A DNA stretch of 64,000 bases from Streptomyces peucetius (GTDB taxonomy: Bacteria; Actinomycetota; Actinomycetes; Streptomycetales; Streptomycetaceae), in NCBI RefSeq assembly GCF_025854275.1, contig NZ_CP107567.1:2666001-2730000 (forward strand). The letters are read 5' to 3'. The position numbers and the translations under genes were made by a program. Every line of letters begins with the position of its first letter. The stretch's first letter is position 1. Positions 1 through 10,643 of the stretch are shown here, in pieces. The notes under the pieces were generated by a model. It was given only the letters and a program-made list of their open reading frames with translations, did not search any database and was not told the origin of the DNA.

Positions 1-1
1 C

Positions 2-1396
2 GACGACGCCCGCCGCCTCACCCTCGACCTGCGGATCGCCGACGAGAAGGCCCCCTCCGGGCTCGCACCGCAGGTCACCGTCATCGTCGAGGACCGCTAC
101 GGCCTGGCGTACCGGATGTCCGCCGGGAAGGTGGCCGCCGACGGCCGCGTCCATCCGGTGACCGTCACCCTCGACGAGTCCTCCTCCACAGGACACACCG
201 CACCCGCCGGCCCGCGGTCCCTGACCGGACTGCGTCTCGACGGCGAGATCCCGGACGGCCCCGCCGCGACGCACCGCCTGACCATCGAGCGGCTGCGCAC
301 CACCGGCGCCGACGGGACCGCCCGTACCGTCCCGGCACCGGGTCCCCCGCGCTGGCAGGCCGGCTACACCGAGCTCAGGGCCGGTGAACCGCAGACTCCG
401 GAGCCGCTCCGCCCCGCCGCCTCCGGCTCCCGGCCGCTGGACCTCCGTTACGGCATCGGCCCGGACCCCATGGCGGTCAACGCGTGGGGCGATTACGTCC
501 GCTCGGACTTCAGCGTCGTCGTCACCGCAGCCCGCCCCGCCCCGCCCCGGCAGATCCCGGCCGTCGCCACGGACGAGTTCCTGCGCGCGTCGGGAGCGAA
601 GCGCGGCGACGTCATCGATGTGACGCTGACGGGCGAGACGCTGAGGGTCGAGATCGTCGGGACCGCGCGAGCCCTGCCGACGACCGGGCCGGGTGCCACC
701 GCCGCGGCAGTGCCCGCGGACGGCGAAGGAGCCGCAACCGACCGGCAGAACGCCGACGGCGGCGCGCTCCTCCTGGACCTGCCCACGGTCAACACCGTGA
801 TCGCCGCCCGGGGAGGTTCGTCGCTCAGGCCCACGGAATGGTGGCTGAGCACCGACCCGGGCCGGGCCGAAGAGGTCGCGCAGGCCCTGCGCGGGCGCCC
901 CGACGCCGACCCGGGTCAGGTCCTCGTGCGCGACGAGGCCGCGGACGAACTGCTCGGCGATCCGCTCGGCGCGGGGCCCCGCTCCGCGCTGATGGCGGTG
1001 GCGCTGGCCGCGGCGGCGCTCGCCGCGGTCGGCTTCGCCGTCAGCGCGGCCGCTTCGCTGCGGGAACGGTCCGCCGAACTCGCCGTACTGCGCGCCCTGG
1101 GAGCACCGCGCCGCCAGCTCGCCCGGCTGGTCGCGGCGGAGCAGAGTCTGCTGATCGCCATCGCGCTGATGGTGGGCATCGCCCTGGGCGCCGTACTGAC
1201 CCGGGCCGTGGTGCCGCTGATCGTCCTCACCGGGCAGGCCACCCGGCCCGTACCGCATGTGCTGATCGAACTGCCCGTGGACCAGGTGGGTCTGCTTCTC
1301 GCGGGTGTCGCCGCGCTGCCGCTTCTGATCGTCGCCGTCATCGCCCTGCGTCGCGCGGACCCCGCGGTGACTCTGCGCCACCGGGGGGAAAACTGA
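2..1396 (+). CDS. FtsX-family ABC transporter permease (5' end outside window)
   Basis: The reading frame is open from base 2, so the start lies before the window; 464 residues are visible. The first ~320 residues look like an extracytoplasmic domain rich in Asp, Gly and Pro. The last ~135 residues hold three hydrophobic segments (about 329-355, 378-410 and 425-450) separated by the RERSAELAVLRALGAPRRQL stretch typical of FtsX/MacB-type permeases. The TGA at 1394-1396 is one base before the ATG of the next permease, and an ABC ATPase follows, so the three genes form an exporter operon. MacB-like permeases of this kind usually move lipoproteins, peptides or drugs by a mechanotransmission mechanism. 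The substrate cannot be read from sequence. Confidence 0.85.
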   Translation, partial: DDARRLTLDLRIADEKAPSGLAPQVTVIVEDRYGLAYRMSAGKVAADGRVHPVTVTLDESSSTGHTAPAGPRSLTGLRLDGEIPDGPAATHRLTIERLRTTGADGTARTVPAPGPPRWQAGYTELRAGEPQTPEPLRPAASGSRPLDLRYGIGPDPMAVNAWGDYVRSDFSVVVTAARPAPPRQIPAVATDEFLRASGAKRGDVIDVTLTGETLRVEIVGTARALPTTGPGATAAAVPADGEGAATDRQNADGGALLLDLPTVNTVIAARGGSSLRPTEWWLSTDPGRAEEVAQALRGRPDADPGQVLVRDEAADELLGDPLGAGPRSALMAVALAAAALAAVGFAVSAAASLRERSAELAVLRALGAPRRQLARLVAAEQSLLIAIALMVGIALGAVLTRAVVPLIVLTGQATRPVPHVLIELPVDQVGLLLAGVAALPLLIVAVIALRRADPAVTLRHRGEN

Positions 1397-1397
1397 C

Positions 1398-4193
1398 ATG
1401 AATCCGCGCTCCAGCCGCACCGACAGGCACGCCCGCACGGTGGCCCCGTGGGTCAGGACCCGGCTGCGCACGGCGCCCGCGGCCGCCGTCGCGTTCGGTG
1501 TGCTCGTCCTGCTCACCGCCTTCCTCGCGGCCGGGTTCCCCCGCGCCGTCGACGCGTACGAGAACCACGGCCTGCGATACGACCTGACCGACGCCTCGCC
1601 GTCCCGCAGCGTGCTGGAGGTGACCACACCGCAGCCACCGCTCCAAATGCCGGAGCCCGCGCGGGAAAAGTCGCTTCGCCCCAAGCGCCTCGCCAACGTC
1701 CACCGAGTCGTCACCGGACTGCTGCCGGAGCCGCTGCGCGTGGACGCCGCGCAGTCCGCGTACGGCGTGGAGACCGCCAAGCCCCTGGAAGGGCTGGACC
1801 CCTGGCTGCCGCGCCCACAGGGCGCCTCGCCGGAGTTCTCACTCGTGGCGCAGAGCGACCTGGCGACCCACTCCGCCGTGCGGGAGGGCCGGCTGCCGAA
1901 GACGGACGGCCGTGTCACCTCCGCCACCAAGGAACTGGAGGCCGCGGTCACCGCGGAGACCGCGAAGACTCTGGGCATCAAGAGAGGCTCCGTACTGCGT
2001 CTCGGGCAGGCCCCGGTGCTGTCCGTTCGGATCACCGGCATCGTGGAACCGTCCGATCCGCAGGCTAGTTACTGGTCCGCCGAGCCGGGGCTGCGTACCC
2101 CGAGGCTTCTCGTGGCCCCCGGGATCAGCCCTCCGGTGGTCTACTGGAACGCGTCCCTGCTGATCGCCCCCGAGGCCGCTCCTGCGCTGCTCGGCACCCT
2201 CGGCGAACCCCAGCCGTACTGGCGCTTCGCCCCGGTCGCCGGTCACCTCACCACCCACGACGTGCCCGCGCTCACCGACCGGATCGCGTCCCTCGAAGGC
2301 GGCCCGGGGCTGCTCGGGATCAAGGGCGCCGTCGACGAGAACGCCTCGCTCGCCACCGACTTGGACGGCATCCTCGCCTCCTACACGACGATGCGCGACG
2401 CCATCACGCCGGTCGTCGCCGTCGCCGCCTTCGGGATCGGCACCGTCGCCGCCGTCGTGATGGCGATGACGGGCGGGCTGTTCGCTGCCCGGCGCCGGGC
2501 AGAGCTGGCCCTGCTGCGCTCCCGCGGCGGCTCGTTGCGCGGCATCGGCGGCCGGCTGCTCGCCGAGACCGCCGTCGTCGCCCTGCCCGCCGCGGCGACC
2601 GGGCTGCTTCTCGCGGTCCTCGTCGTCGACGACGACGCGAGACTCTGGCCCGCCGTGGCCGGAGCGGGCGCCGTCGCGGTCATGGCCTGTGCCACGCTGC
2701 CGGTGCGCGCGGTGACGCAGCACCGCAGCCCCCATGTGCCCGGAGACCGCGACGACGTCGTGCTCGCCCGGCCGTCCAGGCGCCGCACGGTCGCCGAACT
2801 CACGCTGCTGGTGCTGGCAGTCGGCGCGGTCGTGGCACTGCGGCGGCGCGGCACCTCCGACGGCGCCGACCATCTCGTCAGCGCCGCGCCCGTGCTGGTG
2901 GGCCTGATCGCCGCACTCGTCCTCGTACGGCTCTATCCGCTGCCGCTGCGCTGGGCCGCGCGGCCGGTCGGCCGGCTGCGCGGCGCGGTCGGATTCCTCT
3001 CACTCGCCCGCACCGGGCGCGCGTCCGCCGCCGGCGCCCTGCCACTGCTGGCCCTGCTGGTCGCGCTCACCACCGCCGCGTTCGGCGGTTCGGTCCTGGC
3101 GGGCGTCGCCGACGCGCGGGACCGGGCGGCGCTGCTGGCGACGGGCGCCGACGCCCGAGTCTTCGGCCCCGGCGACGCGGTGGCGCTGCCGGAGGGCGCG
3201 GAACGGGCCGTGGCCGGCGTGCCCGGCGTACGGGACGTGACGGCCGTGCAGATCGAGCACGCGCTGACGCTGCCCGCCCGGGACCAGGCGGACCGGTCCG
3301 ACCCGCTCGCCGTCTCCCTCGTCGGCGCCGACCCCGGCGCATACGCCCGGCTGGCTCGTGACTCGGGGCTCGGGGGCTTCCCGGCGGACGCGCTCAGAAC
3401 CGCACCGGGCGACGATTCCGGGAGCGGGCCCGTTCTGCACGCCGTCGCCTCACCCGGTGTCGCGGAACAGCTCGGCAAAAAGACCCACCGGATCGACTCG
3501 ATCGCCGGTGCCTTCACCGTGAGGGTCGCCGCCGTACGGTCCCGGACCCCGGCCGTGTCGTCCCGTGAGTTCCTCGTCGTCGACGGCTCACGGCTCACCC
3601 ACCGGGCACCGACCGCGCTGCTGGCCACGGGCTCCGGCATCGACGGCAAGGCCCTGCGTGCGGCCGTCCACGGCATGGACGACGACCTCACCGTACGGCT
3701 GCGCGACGAGGCGCGGGCGGCCTTCACCGACTCGCCGCTGCAGTCCGGCGCCGAGCGGATCTACGTGGCCGCCATCGCCGCCGGTGCGGGCTACGCCGTA
3801 CTCGCCCTGCTGCTGTCGCTCATGCAGGCCGCCCCGGAACGCGCCACCCTCCTGGCCCGACTGCGCACCATGGGCCTCACCACGCGGCAGGGCGGGCAGC
3901 TGCTCGGCCTCGAAGCGCTCCCGCAGGCGCTGCTCGCCGCGGGGGGCGGCGTGTTCGTCGGCTGGGCCACGATCCAGCTCCTCGCACCCGGAGTGGACCT
4001 GGTGCGCCTCGCGCTGGCGGCCGCTCCCGACCTCGCGCCCGTGGACAGCGCGTCGCTGCGGGCCGACCCGTGGTCCCTGGCGGTCCCCGCGGCCGCCGTG
4101 GTGCTGCTCGCGGGAGCCGTCGTCGCCGTACAGGCCTGGTGGGCGGGGCGCCGCGGATCGATCACCGAACTCAGGGCAGGAGACACGCGATGA
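1398..4193 (+). CDS. Large FtsX-family ABC transporter permease
   Basis: This 931-residue membrane protein has a signal-anchor-like segment near residues 22-45, then a long extracytoplasmic domain, and two FtsX-type transmembrane blocks. The first block begins near residue 335 (VVAVAAFGIGTVAAVVMAMT) and contains the RRRAELALLRSRGGSLRGI loop. The second, near 795-931, contains the loop ERATLLARLRTMGLTTRQ. The duplicated architecture matches the long actinobacterial FtsX proteins that work with a MacB-like ATPase. The ATG is one base after the stop of the preceding permease, and its own TGA overlaps the ATG of the ATPase gene as ATGA, so translation is probably coupled. Substrate unknown. Confidence 0.88.
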   Translation: MNPRSSRTDRHARTVAPWVRTRLRTAPAAAVAFGVLVLLTAFLAAGFPRAVDAYENHGLRYDLTDASPSRSVLEVTTPQPPLQMPEPAREKSLRPKRLANVHRVVTGLLPEPLRVDAAQSAYGVETAKPLEGLDPWLPRPQGASPEFSLVAQSDLATHSAVREGRLPKTDGRVTSATKELEAAVTAETAKTLGIKRGSVLRLGQAPVLSVRITGIVEPSDPQASYWSAEPGLRTPRLLVAPGISPPVVYWNASLLIAPEAAPALLGTLGEPQPYWRFAPVAGHLTTHDVPALTDRIASLEGGPGLLGIKGAVDENASLATDLDGILASYTTMRDAITPVVAVAAFGIGTVAAVVMAMTGGLFAARRRAELALLRSRGGSLRGIGGRLLAETAVVALPAAATGLLLAVLVVDDDARLWPAVAGAGAVAVMACATLPVRAVTQHRSPHVPGDRDDVVLARPSRRRTVAELTLLVLAVGAVVALRRRGTSDGADHLVSAAPVLVGLIAALVLVRLYPLPLRWAARPVGRLRGAVGFLSLARTGRASAAGALPLLALLVALTTAAFGGSVLAGVADARDRAALLATGADARVFGPGDAVALPEGAERAVAGVPGVRDVTAVQIEHALTLPARDQADRSDPLAVSLVGADPGAYARLARDSGLGGFPADALRTAPGDDSGSGPVLHAVASPGVAEQLGKKTHRIDSIAGAFTVRVAAVRSRTPAVSSREFLVVDGSRLTHRAPTALLATGSGIDGKALRAAVHGMDDDLTVRLRDEARAAFTDSPLQSGAERIYVAAIAAGAGYAVLALLLSLMQAAPERATLLARLRTMGLTTRQGGQLLGLEALPQALLAAGGGVFVGWATIQLLAPGVDLVRLALAAAPDLAPVDSASLRADPWSLAVPAAAVVLLAGAVVAVQAWWAGRRGSITELRAGDTR

Positions 4194-5137
4194 CCGACAC
4201 CACCCTGGAGCAACTGGAGAAACGCGCCGCTGCCCACCGCGACCGGCCCTCCTACGGGCACGACGCGCTGATCACCTGCGACCGTCTCGTGCGGATCTTC
4301 GCCTCCGACGGGGTCGAGGTGCAGGCCCTGCAGGGCCTCGACCTCCTCGTCAAGGACGGCGAACTGATGGCCCTCGTCGGCGCGTCCGGCAGCGGCAAGT
4401 CGACCCTGATGAACATCCTGGCCGGCCTGGACGTCCCCTCGGCGGGCGCCGCCAGGGTCGCCGGGTGCGACCTGCTCGCCATGGACGCCAAGGCGCGGCT
4501 GCGTTACCGCCGCGAGGTCGTCGGCTTCGTCTGGCAGCAGACCGCCCGCAACCTGCTGCCGTACCTGACAGCCGCACAGAACGTCGCGCTGCCCATGCAG
4601 TTGCGCGGCGGCGTCAGCCGCAGGCGCAAGGCCGAGCGCGTGCAGGAGCTGCTCTCCATGCTCGGCGTCGCCGACTGCGAGGGCCGGCGCCCCCACCAGA
4701 TGTCCGGCGGCCAGCAGCAGCGCACCGCCATCGCCGTCGCCCTCGCCAACTCCCCGGCGGTACTGCTCGCCGACGAGCCGACGGGTGAACTGGACTCGGC
4801 GACCGGCGAGCAGGTCTTCGCCGCCTTCCGCCGCGCCAACGAGGAACTCGGCACGACCATCGTGATCGTCACCCACGACCAGGCGGTCGCCGGCGAGGTC
4901 CGCCGCACGGTCGCCATCCGCGACGGCCGCACCTCCTCCGAGGTACTGCGGCGCACCGAGGTCGACGCCGAGGGCCAGGAGTCGGTGGTGGCCCGCGAGT
5001 ACGCGATGCTGGACCGGGCCGGGCGACTCCAGCTGCCCGCCGACTACACGGCGGCGCTGGGCATGGAACACCGCGTGATGCTGGAGCTCGAACAGGACCA
5101 CATCGTCGTCCGGCCGGACGACGGACCTGACGACTGA
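4190..5137 (+). CDS. ABC transporter ATP-binding protein (MacB/LolD-like)
   Basis: The 315-residue ATPase carries all ABC motifs in order: Walker A GASGSGKST near residue 64, Q-loop in FVWQQ, signature MSGGQQQR near 165, Walker B VLLADEPTGELDS near 185, and the switch histidine in VTHD near 220. The C-terminal ~70 residues go beyond the usual LolD/MacB length and are acidic. The ATG at 4190 was chosen over an in-frame upstream ATG at 4070 because it overlaps the permease stop (ATGA) and the protein aligns with the family from there. It is expected to power the two FtsX permeases encoded just upstream. Confidence 0.93.
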   Translation: MTDTTLEQLEKRAAAHRDRPSYGHDALITCDRLVRIFASDGVEVQALQGLDLLVKDGELMALVGASGSGKSTLMNILAGLDVPSAGAARVAGCDLLAMDAKARLRYRREVVGFVWQQTARNLLPYLTAAQNVALPMQLRGGVSRRRKAERVQELLSMLGVADCEGRRPHQMSGGQQQRTAIAVALANSPAVLLADEPTGELDSATGEQVFAAFRRANEELGTTIVIVTHDQAVAGEVRRTVAIRDGRTSSEVLRRTEVDAEGQESVVAREYAMLDRAGRLQLPADYTAALGMEHRVMLELEQDHIVVRPDDGPDD

Positions 5138-5353
5138 AACGCCCCCGGGCCCGCCGGCGGGAGCGAAACGGCCGCCACTGGGCAGGGGGACGCGCAGGGG
5201 GTGTCCAGGGCGTAAGCGTCGCACCTCGCGCGAAGCGCGGTGAGGACGGCCGGTCCCGGAGACGCCCCGGAGCGGCCTCGGCCGCCGGGCAAACGGACCG
5301 GGCCGAGCCCGGCGGACGCCCCCGAAACGGAACCGGGCCACGCCCGCGACGCG
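5138..5353. other. Intergenic region between convergent genes
   Basis: This stretch separates the ABC ATPase stop from the stop of the convergent gene at 5354. It holds a short GC-rich palindrome (CCCGCCGGCGGG, about 5151-5162) that could act as a weak terminator. I see no RBS-preceded coding frame. Confidence 0.4.
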
Positions 5354-6049
5354 TTACCCGGTGTGCCGCCCGCCCAAGGGCCCCGTCGGGGTGAGGGGAA
5401 GGCCGCCGATCCCGCCCGTACGGACCGCGACCGACCCGAAAGGCGTGCGCAGTCTCAGCCACGCGCCCGTCGACAGCAGCTCCACCGGCACACCCGGCCG
5501 GAGGAACCCGAGCGACTGCGCCGCGTGCACGGCACGCAACGGCAGGCCCGTCCCGGCGACCGTGCGCGACCAGATCTCGCGGCCGATCCGGTCGCGTTCG
5601 GCACGTGTGCGCCGCTCCGCGGGGAGCGCCTCGTCCCGCCCGCGGAACTCGGCGACGGCCGCCGCGAGCGCGCCCCGCATCGTGGCCACGTCCGGCAGCC
5701 CGGGCAGTTCCCGCCAGCCGCCGCGCGGCGGCAGGACGCCCGCCCACGGCGGGCCGGTGACGGCAGCCGGTACGGCGAACTCCGCACCGCCGAGCGACTC
5801 CAGCAGTTCGCCGGCGGAGACGGTCACGTCGAGGTGGACCGGCTCCGCGAGCCGTGCCGTGCGGATGGCGAGCACCTCGAACGACGGCGGCCGCCCGAAG
5901 ACCGCGAGCGCACCTCCGCCCGCCTGCAGCCTGACCGCGGCGGCGCGGTCGTAGTGGATCAGCCGGGCGAGGAAGGCGGAGAGGTCCTCCGCCTCCCTCT
6001 CGTCGGCGAGCCGCAGACTCTGCACGGGTACGGACATGGGTGCGCTCAT
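5354..6049 (-). CDS. Conserved actinobacterial protein of unknown function
   Basis: The product is 231 residues, soluble, with no signal peptide or membrane segment. I do not recognise a named domain. The ATG at 6049 overlaps the stop of the thioesterase gene as ATGA, which fixes the start and indicates translational coupling. The order on the minus strand is ettA, thioesterase, then this gene. Codon use is typical of the chromosome. Any functional link to translation or thioester chemistry would rest only on position. Confidence 0.7.
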   Translation of the reverse strand: MSAPMSVPVQSLRLADEREAEDLSAFLARLIHYDRAAAVRLQAGGGALAVFGRPPSFEVLAIRTARLAEPVHLDVTVSAGELLESLGGAEFAVPAAVTGPPWAGVLPPRGGWRELPGLPDVATMRGALAAAVAEFRGRDEALPAERRTRAERDRIGREIWSRTVAGTGLPLRAVHAAQSLGFLRPGVPVELLSTGAWLRLRTPFGSVAVRTGGIGGLPLTPTGPLGGRHTG

Positions 6050-6495
6050 GCGACGAGGGCGCCCTCGGCGGCCTTGCCCGCGTCGTCGAGGTACTTCTCG
6101 AGGAAGGACTTCTCCTCGGCGGTGATCCGCCGGGGACGCTGCGCCTCGAGGTCGAACGGCACGACGACGGTCGAGGCCCGCACGTACACCTTCGTGGGAT
6201 CGTCCGCTTCCTTGACCTCGTACGCGATGGTCAGGGACGCGGCGTTGATCTTCGTCACCCACGACTCGATGATCACCGGCTCGTGCCGGTGGACCAGCGG
6301 CCGCACGTAGTCGATCTCGTGCCGGGCGACCACGGAGCCGCCGGAGAACGACGGCGAGCCGTCCCCCGGCGCCAGCCGGAACATGAAGTCGATCCGCGCC
6401 TCTTCCAGATAACGCAGGAAGACGACGTTGTTGACGTGCCCGAAGGCGTCCATGTCCGACCAGCGGAGCGGGCAGTGGTAGATGTGACGGGCCAT
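6046..6495 (-). CDS. Acyl-CoA thioesterase, 4HBT hot-dog family
   Basis: The 149-residue product matches the 4-hydroxybenzoyl-CoA thioesterase (YbgC/FcbC-like) family: the N-terminal block RWSDMDAFGHVNNVVFLRYL has the catalytic Asp in WSDMD and the HVNN helix. The family hydrolyses acyl-CoA or acyl-ACP thioesters as a cytosolic dimer or tetramer. An alternative ATG at 6504 (adding MPR) overlaps the ettA stop as TGATG. Neither start has a strong RBS, so coupling to ettA is likely. The gene's stop overlaps the next gene's start. Confidence 0.88.
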   Translation of the reverse strand: MARHIYHCPLRWSDMDAFGHVNNVVFLRYLEEARIDFMFRLAPGDGSPSFSGGSVVARHEIDYVRPLVHRHEPVIIESWVTKINAASLTIAYEVKEADDPTKVYVRASTVVVPFDLEAQRPRRITAEEKSFLEKYLDDAGKAAEGALVA

Positions 6496-6503
6496 GCGCG
6501 GCA

Positions 6504-8168
<1,665 letters not shown>

Positions 8169-8331
8169 GAGAAACCGTCCGGCAGGAAGTGGGTGGGCAG
8201 ATACACCCATCTTGCCGTACGCCGCCCCCCGGACGGAAACCGCGCCCGCTGCCCGTCGGTGCCCGCCTCCGGTACGGCCCCGGCTGCGGGACGCGTGGAC
8301 GCCCGTGGTCCCTCCCCGGGCACGGAAAAGA

Positions 8332-8355
8332 GCCCGGCACGTCCCCGTGCCGGGC
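8332..8355 (-). terminator. Rho-independent-like terminator after the thioester-domain gene
   Basis: A perfect 10-bp stem (GCCCGGCACG / CGTGCCGGGC) with a 4-base loop is followed on the minus strand by TCTTTTCC. It lies 40 bases past the stop at 8395 and ~165 bases upstream of the ettA start, so it separates these two minus-strand units. Confidence 0.75.
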
Positions 8356-8394
8356 CCTCTCCTCATACTGCTGTCACTGTGCGCAGCAGGGCTG

Positions 8395-9816
8395 TCACTC
8401 GCCGGCGGTCGCCTTCTTCTTACGGAGGAAGAAGACCGCGCCGCCGCCCGCCAGCACCAGCGCTATCGCGATGCCCGCGATCATCGGGGTGGCGCTGGAG
8501 CCGCCCGTCTCGGCGAGGTCGCCCTCGAGGCCCGCGGAGGTGCCGCCCGCCGAAGCGGGGCTCGGCTGCGAAGAGGGGGTCTCGGTGCCCGGCTGCGCGG
8601 GCGCGCTCGCCGTCTTGCAGTCGAGTACACCCTTGAAGTTCTTCTTGAAGCCGCCCGGCCCGGTGATCGTGAAGTCGTAGGCCTGGTCCTCGGCGACCGG
8701 CACCGTCACGGTCCGGGACTCCCCGGCCTCGATGGTGTGCTCGTAACCGGCCAGCGAGAAGGTGAACGGCTCGTCGCCCTTGTTGCCTGCCGTGATGTCC
8801 ACGCCGCCCTTGGCGCAGTTCTTCTTCGCCGACAGGGACGGGATGGCTCCCGCCTTCGCCCAGGTCGCCGTGGCCTTCGCGGAGACCGTGGACTCGCTGG
8901 ATCCGGCGAGGATCTGCGTCTGGCTCTTGGTGGCGCTGGCGAAGGCCCGTCCCACCGGCACGGACATGGTCGCCTGGACGCTGAGTTCGGCCGTCCCGTC
9001 CGCGGCGTCCTCAGGGACGTCGAAGTACAGCTCGGTGCCGTCGGCCGCGGAGGCGACCGGCTTCCCGGCCTTGTCCGTGACCTTGACGCCGCTCGCCGCC
9101 GCGTCGGCCGGCGGGGTCACCGTGACCTGACCGGCGTCGGTGCGGACGGTCACCGGGCCCAGCCGGCTGCCCGGCTTGCCGGAGACGGCGTTCGGCTCGA
9201 GGCTCAGCGACGCCTTGGGCTCGCCGAGGTCCTTGGCGGACTTCTCGAGCCAGTCGGCGAGCTGCTCCGCCGCCGGGTCGGACGCGGTCACGTCCGCCTT
9301 GTCGGAGAAGCGCCAGATCGCCACCTGCGTTCCCGCGGCCGCGGTCTTGTCCGTCAGCGGTCCGTCGAGGTCCGCGCTCTCGGCCAGGGCCGCGAGATCG
9401 TTGACCTGAGGGTAGGAGTTCTGCAGGATCCAGCGGATCTTGCCCGCGTCCTGGTTCTTGTTCAGTGACGTCTGGTCCCAGGACGTCTCCACATACTTGG
9501 CCTGGTCCTGGGTCGGGTTGTGGATGTCGATGCAGTAGGTCTGCAGCTGACCGCCACCGTCGACCGTCATTTCGAAGAGACCCGCGAGGATCTCCTGGTC
9601 CTTGCCGTTGGTGTGCAGTACCGCCTGGTCATACGTCTGCAACCCGTCGAGCGTGGCAAGCGCACCGCCCTGGTGCTGGACGGCATCGTCGGCGACGGCC
9701 GCACCGGCACCGGCTACGGCGCCGGCGGCCATCAGACCGGATGCCACCGCCACCGCGGTGAGACGTCGTGCGGTGCGCCGCCGGCGTACGGCAGACGCAG
9801 AGAACACAGCAAACAC
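8395..9816 (-). CDS. LAETG-anchored thioester-domain (TQXA) surface protein
   Basis: The 473-residue exported protein starts with an Arg-rich signal peptide (RRRRTARRL, then a hydrophobic core ending near AGAGAAVADD). The thioester domain follows, with Cys in LQTYCIDIH and the Gln of GTQVAIW forming the TQXA motif. In such domains a Cys-Gln thioester reacts covalently with host or substrate surfaces. The middle is beta-rich repeats. The C-terminus has a Pro/Ser linker, LAETG, a hydrophobic span and RKKK, a sortase class E sorting signal as used in Streptomyces. The GTG at 9816 follows GGAGGGG. The gene is monocistronic with its own terminator. Confidence 0.9.
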   Translation of the reverse strand: MFAVFSASAVRRRRTARRLTAVAVASGLMAAGAVAGAGAAVADDAVQHQGGALATLDGLQTYDQAVLHTNGKDQEILAGLFEMTVDGGGQLQTYCIDIHNPTQDQAKYVETSWDQTSLNKNQDAGKIRWILQNSYPQVNDLAALAESADLDGPLTDKTAAAGTQVAIWRFSDKADVTASDPAAEQLADWLEKSAKDLGEPKASLSLEPNAVSGKPGSRLGPVTVRTDAGQVTVTPPADAAASGVKVTDKAGKPVASAADGTELYFDVPEDAADGTAELSVQATMSVPVGRAFASATKSQTQILAGSSESTVSAKATATWAKAGAIPSLSAKKNCAKGGVDITAGNKGDEPFTFSLAGYEHTIEAGESRTVTVPVAEDQAYDFTITGPGGFKKNFKGVLDCKTASAPAQPGTETPSSQPSPASAGGTSAGLEGDLAETGGSSATPMIAGIAIALVLAGGGAVFFLRKKKATAGE

Positions 9817-9951
9817 AGCAGAATTCCCCTCCGGGCGAGACCTTTCGCGTGTGACGCGTGGGGGAAGTGCCTCGCCAGCAGACTCAAGTGCCCCGTGAGT
9901 ACTCGGGAATCCTATGGACGGCGCGCACCCCGATCCCCGGTCATGCCGTCA

Positions 9952-9980
9952 GATAACCATTCCGACTCAGAATCGTTATC
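9952..9980. promoter_or_regulatory. Inverted repeat upstream of the thioester-domain gene (candidate operator)
   Basis: GATAACCATTC and GAATCGTTATC form 11-bp arms with 10 matching positions around a 7-base spacer, about 136 bases before the surface-protein start and 28 bases from it on A/T-richer ground than its surroundings. The size and symmetry suit a dimeric regulator. The regulator cannot be named from sequence. Confidence 0.45.
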
Positions 9981-10064
9981 CCGACCGGTCGGTTCACCCC
10001 CGATCGCCGCTTTCACACCCGTTCCCGGCCGGCGGCGGAATCACCCGGCTCTGCCCAACTCCCC

Positions 10065-10508
10065 TCAATGGGCGGCCCCTACGGGCTCACGAGGCGCCCC
10101 CACCCCATCGCCGTCGGCCGGTGAACCCCGCTCCGGCGCGTTCGGCCGGTTCCTGGCCACCCGCCGGAACGCCGAGGTCCCGCGCGTGAGGTCGTGTCCC
10201 ACCGCTAGTGCGTCGATGTCCACGAACGTCCGCCGTCTGCCGTCCGTTTCCTCCTCACGCACCTTCAACCGGCCGTGCACGAGAAGTGGTTCCCCCACTG
10301 AGACGGAACCGGTGAGATTCTGCGCGAGCGAACGCCAGGCGAAGACCGTGTAGAAGCTCGTCGGCCCGTCGGTCCAGTTACCGCTCCGGCGGTCCCAGCG
10401 TCGCGACGGCACCGCGAAACGGAATCGCGCCATCCCTCCCGTGGCCGTTTCCCGGTACTCCACATTCGTGGCGACATTCCCCACCACCGTCACCATGGTG
10501 TCGTTCAT
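10065..10508 (-). CDS. ssbB: Single-stranded DNA-binding protein SsbB (tailless paralogue)
   Basis: This 147-residue OB-fold protein has the SSB core (VTVVGNVATNVEYRET, FTVFAWRSLAQN-like block, VHGRLKVREEE). It lacks the acidic DDDIPF-type tip that replication SSBs use to recruit partners, and ends in a Gly/Ala/Pro-rich tail instead. Streptomyces encode such a second SSB, SsbB, which in S. coelicolor is linked to chromosome segregation during sporulation. I infer the same role here. The ATG at 10508 is eight bases after GGGGAGG. The in-frame GTG at 10517 overlaps that RBS and is rejected as start. Confidence 0.87.
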   Translation of the reverse strand: MNDTMVTVVGNVATNVEYRETATGGMARFRFAVPSRRWDRRSGNWTDGPTSFYTVFAWRSLAQNLTGSVSVGEPLLVHGRLKVREEETDGRRRTFVDIDALAVGHDLTRGTSAFRRVARNRPNAPERGSPADGDGVGAPREPVGAAH

Positions 10509-10643
10509 GACGGTCACCTCCCCGTCCGGCTGCGTGTTCCCGGTCGTTGACGACCCGATTGCCGTCGACCGGACTCCATGCTGGACCGGACGGAAGGATC
10601 CCGCAGGGGCCTGTGGACGAGCACGCCTCTGTGGACAACCCCG

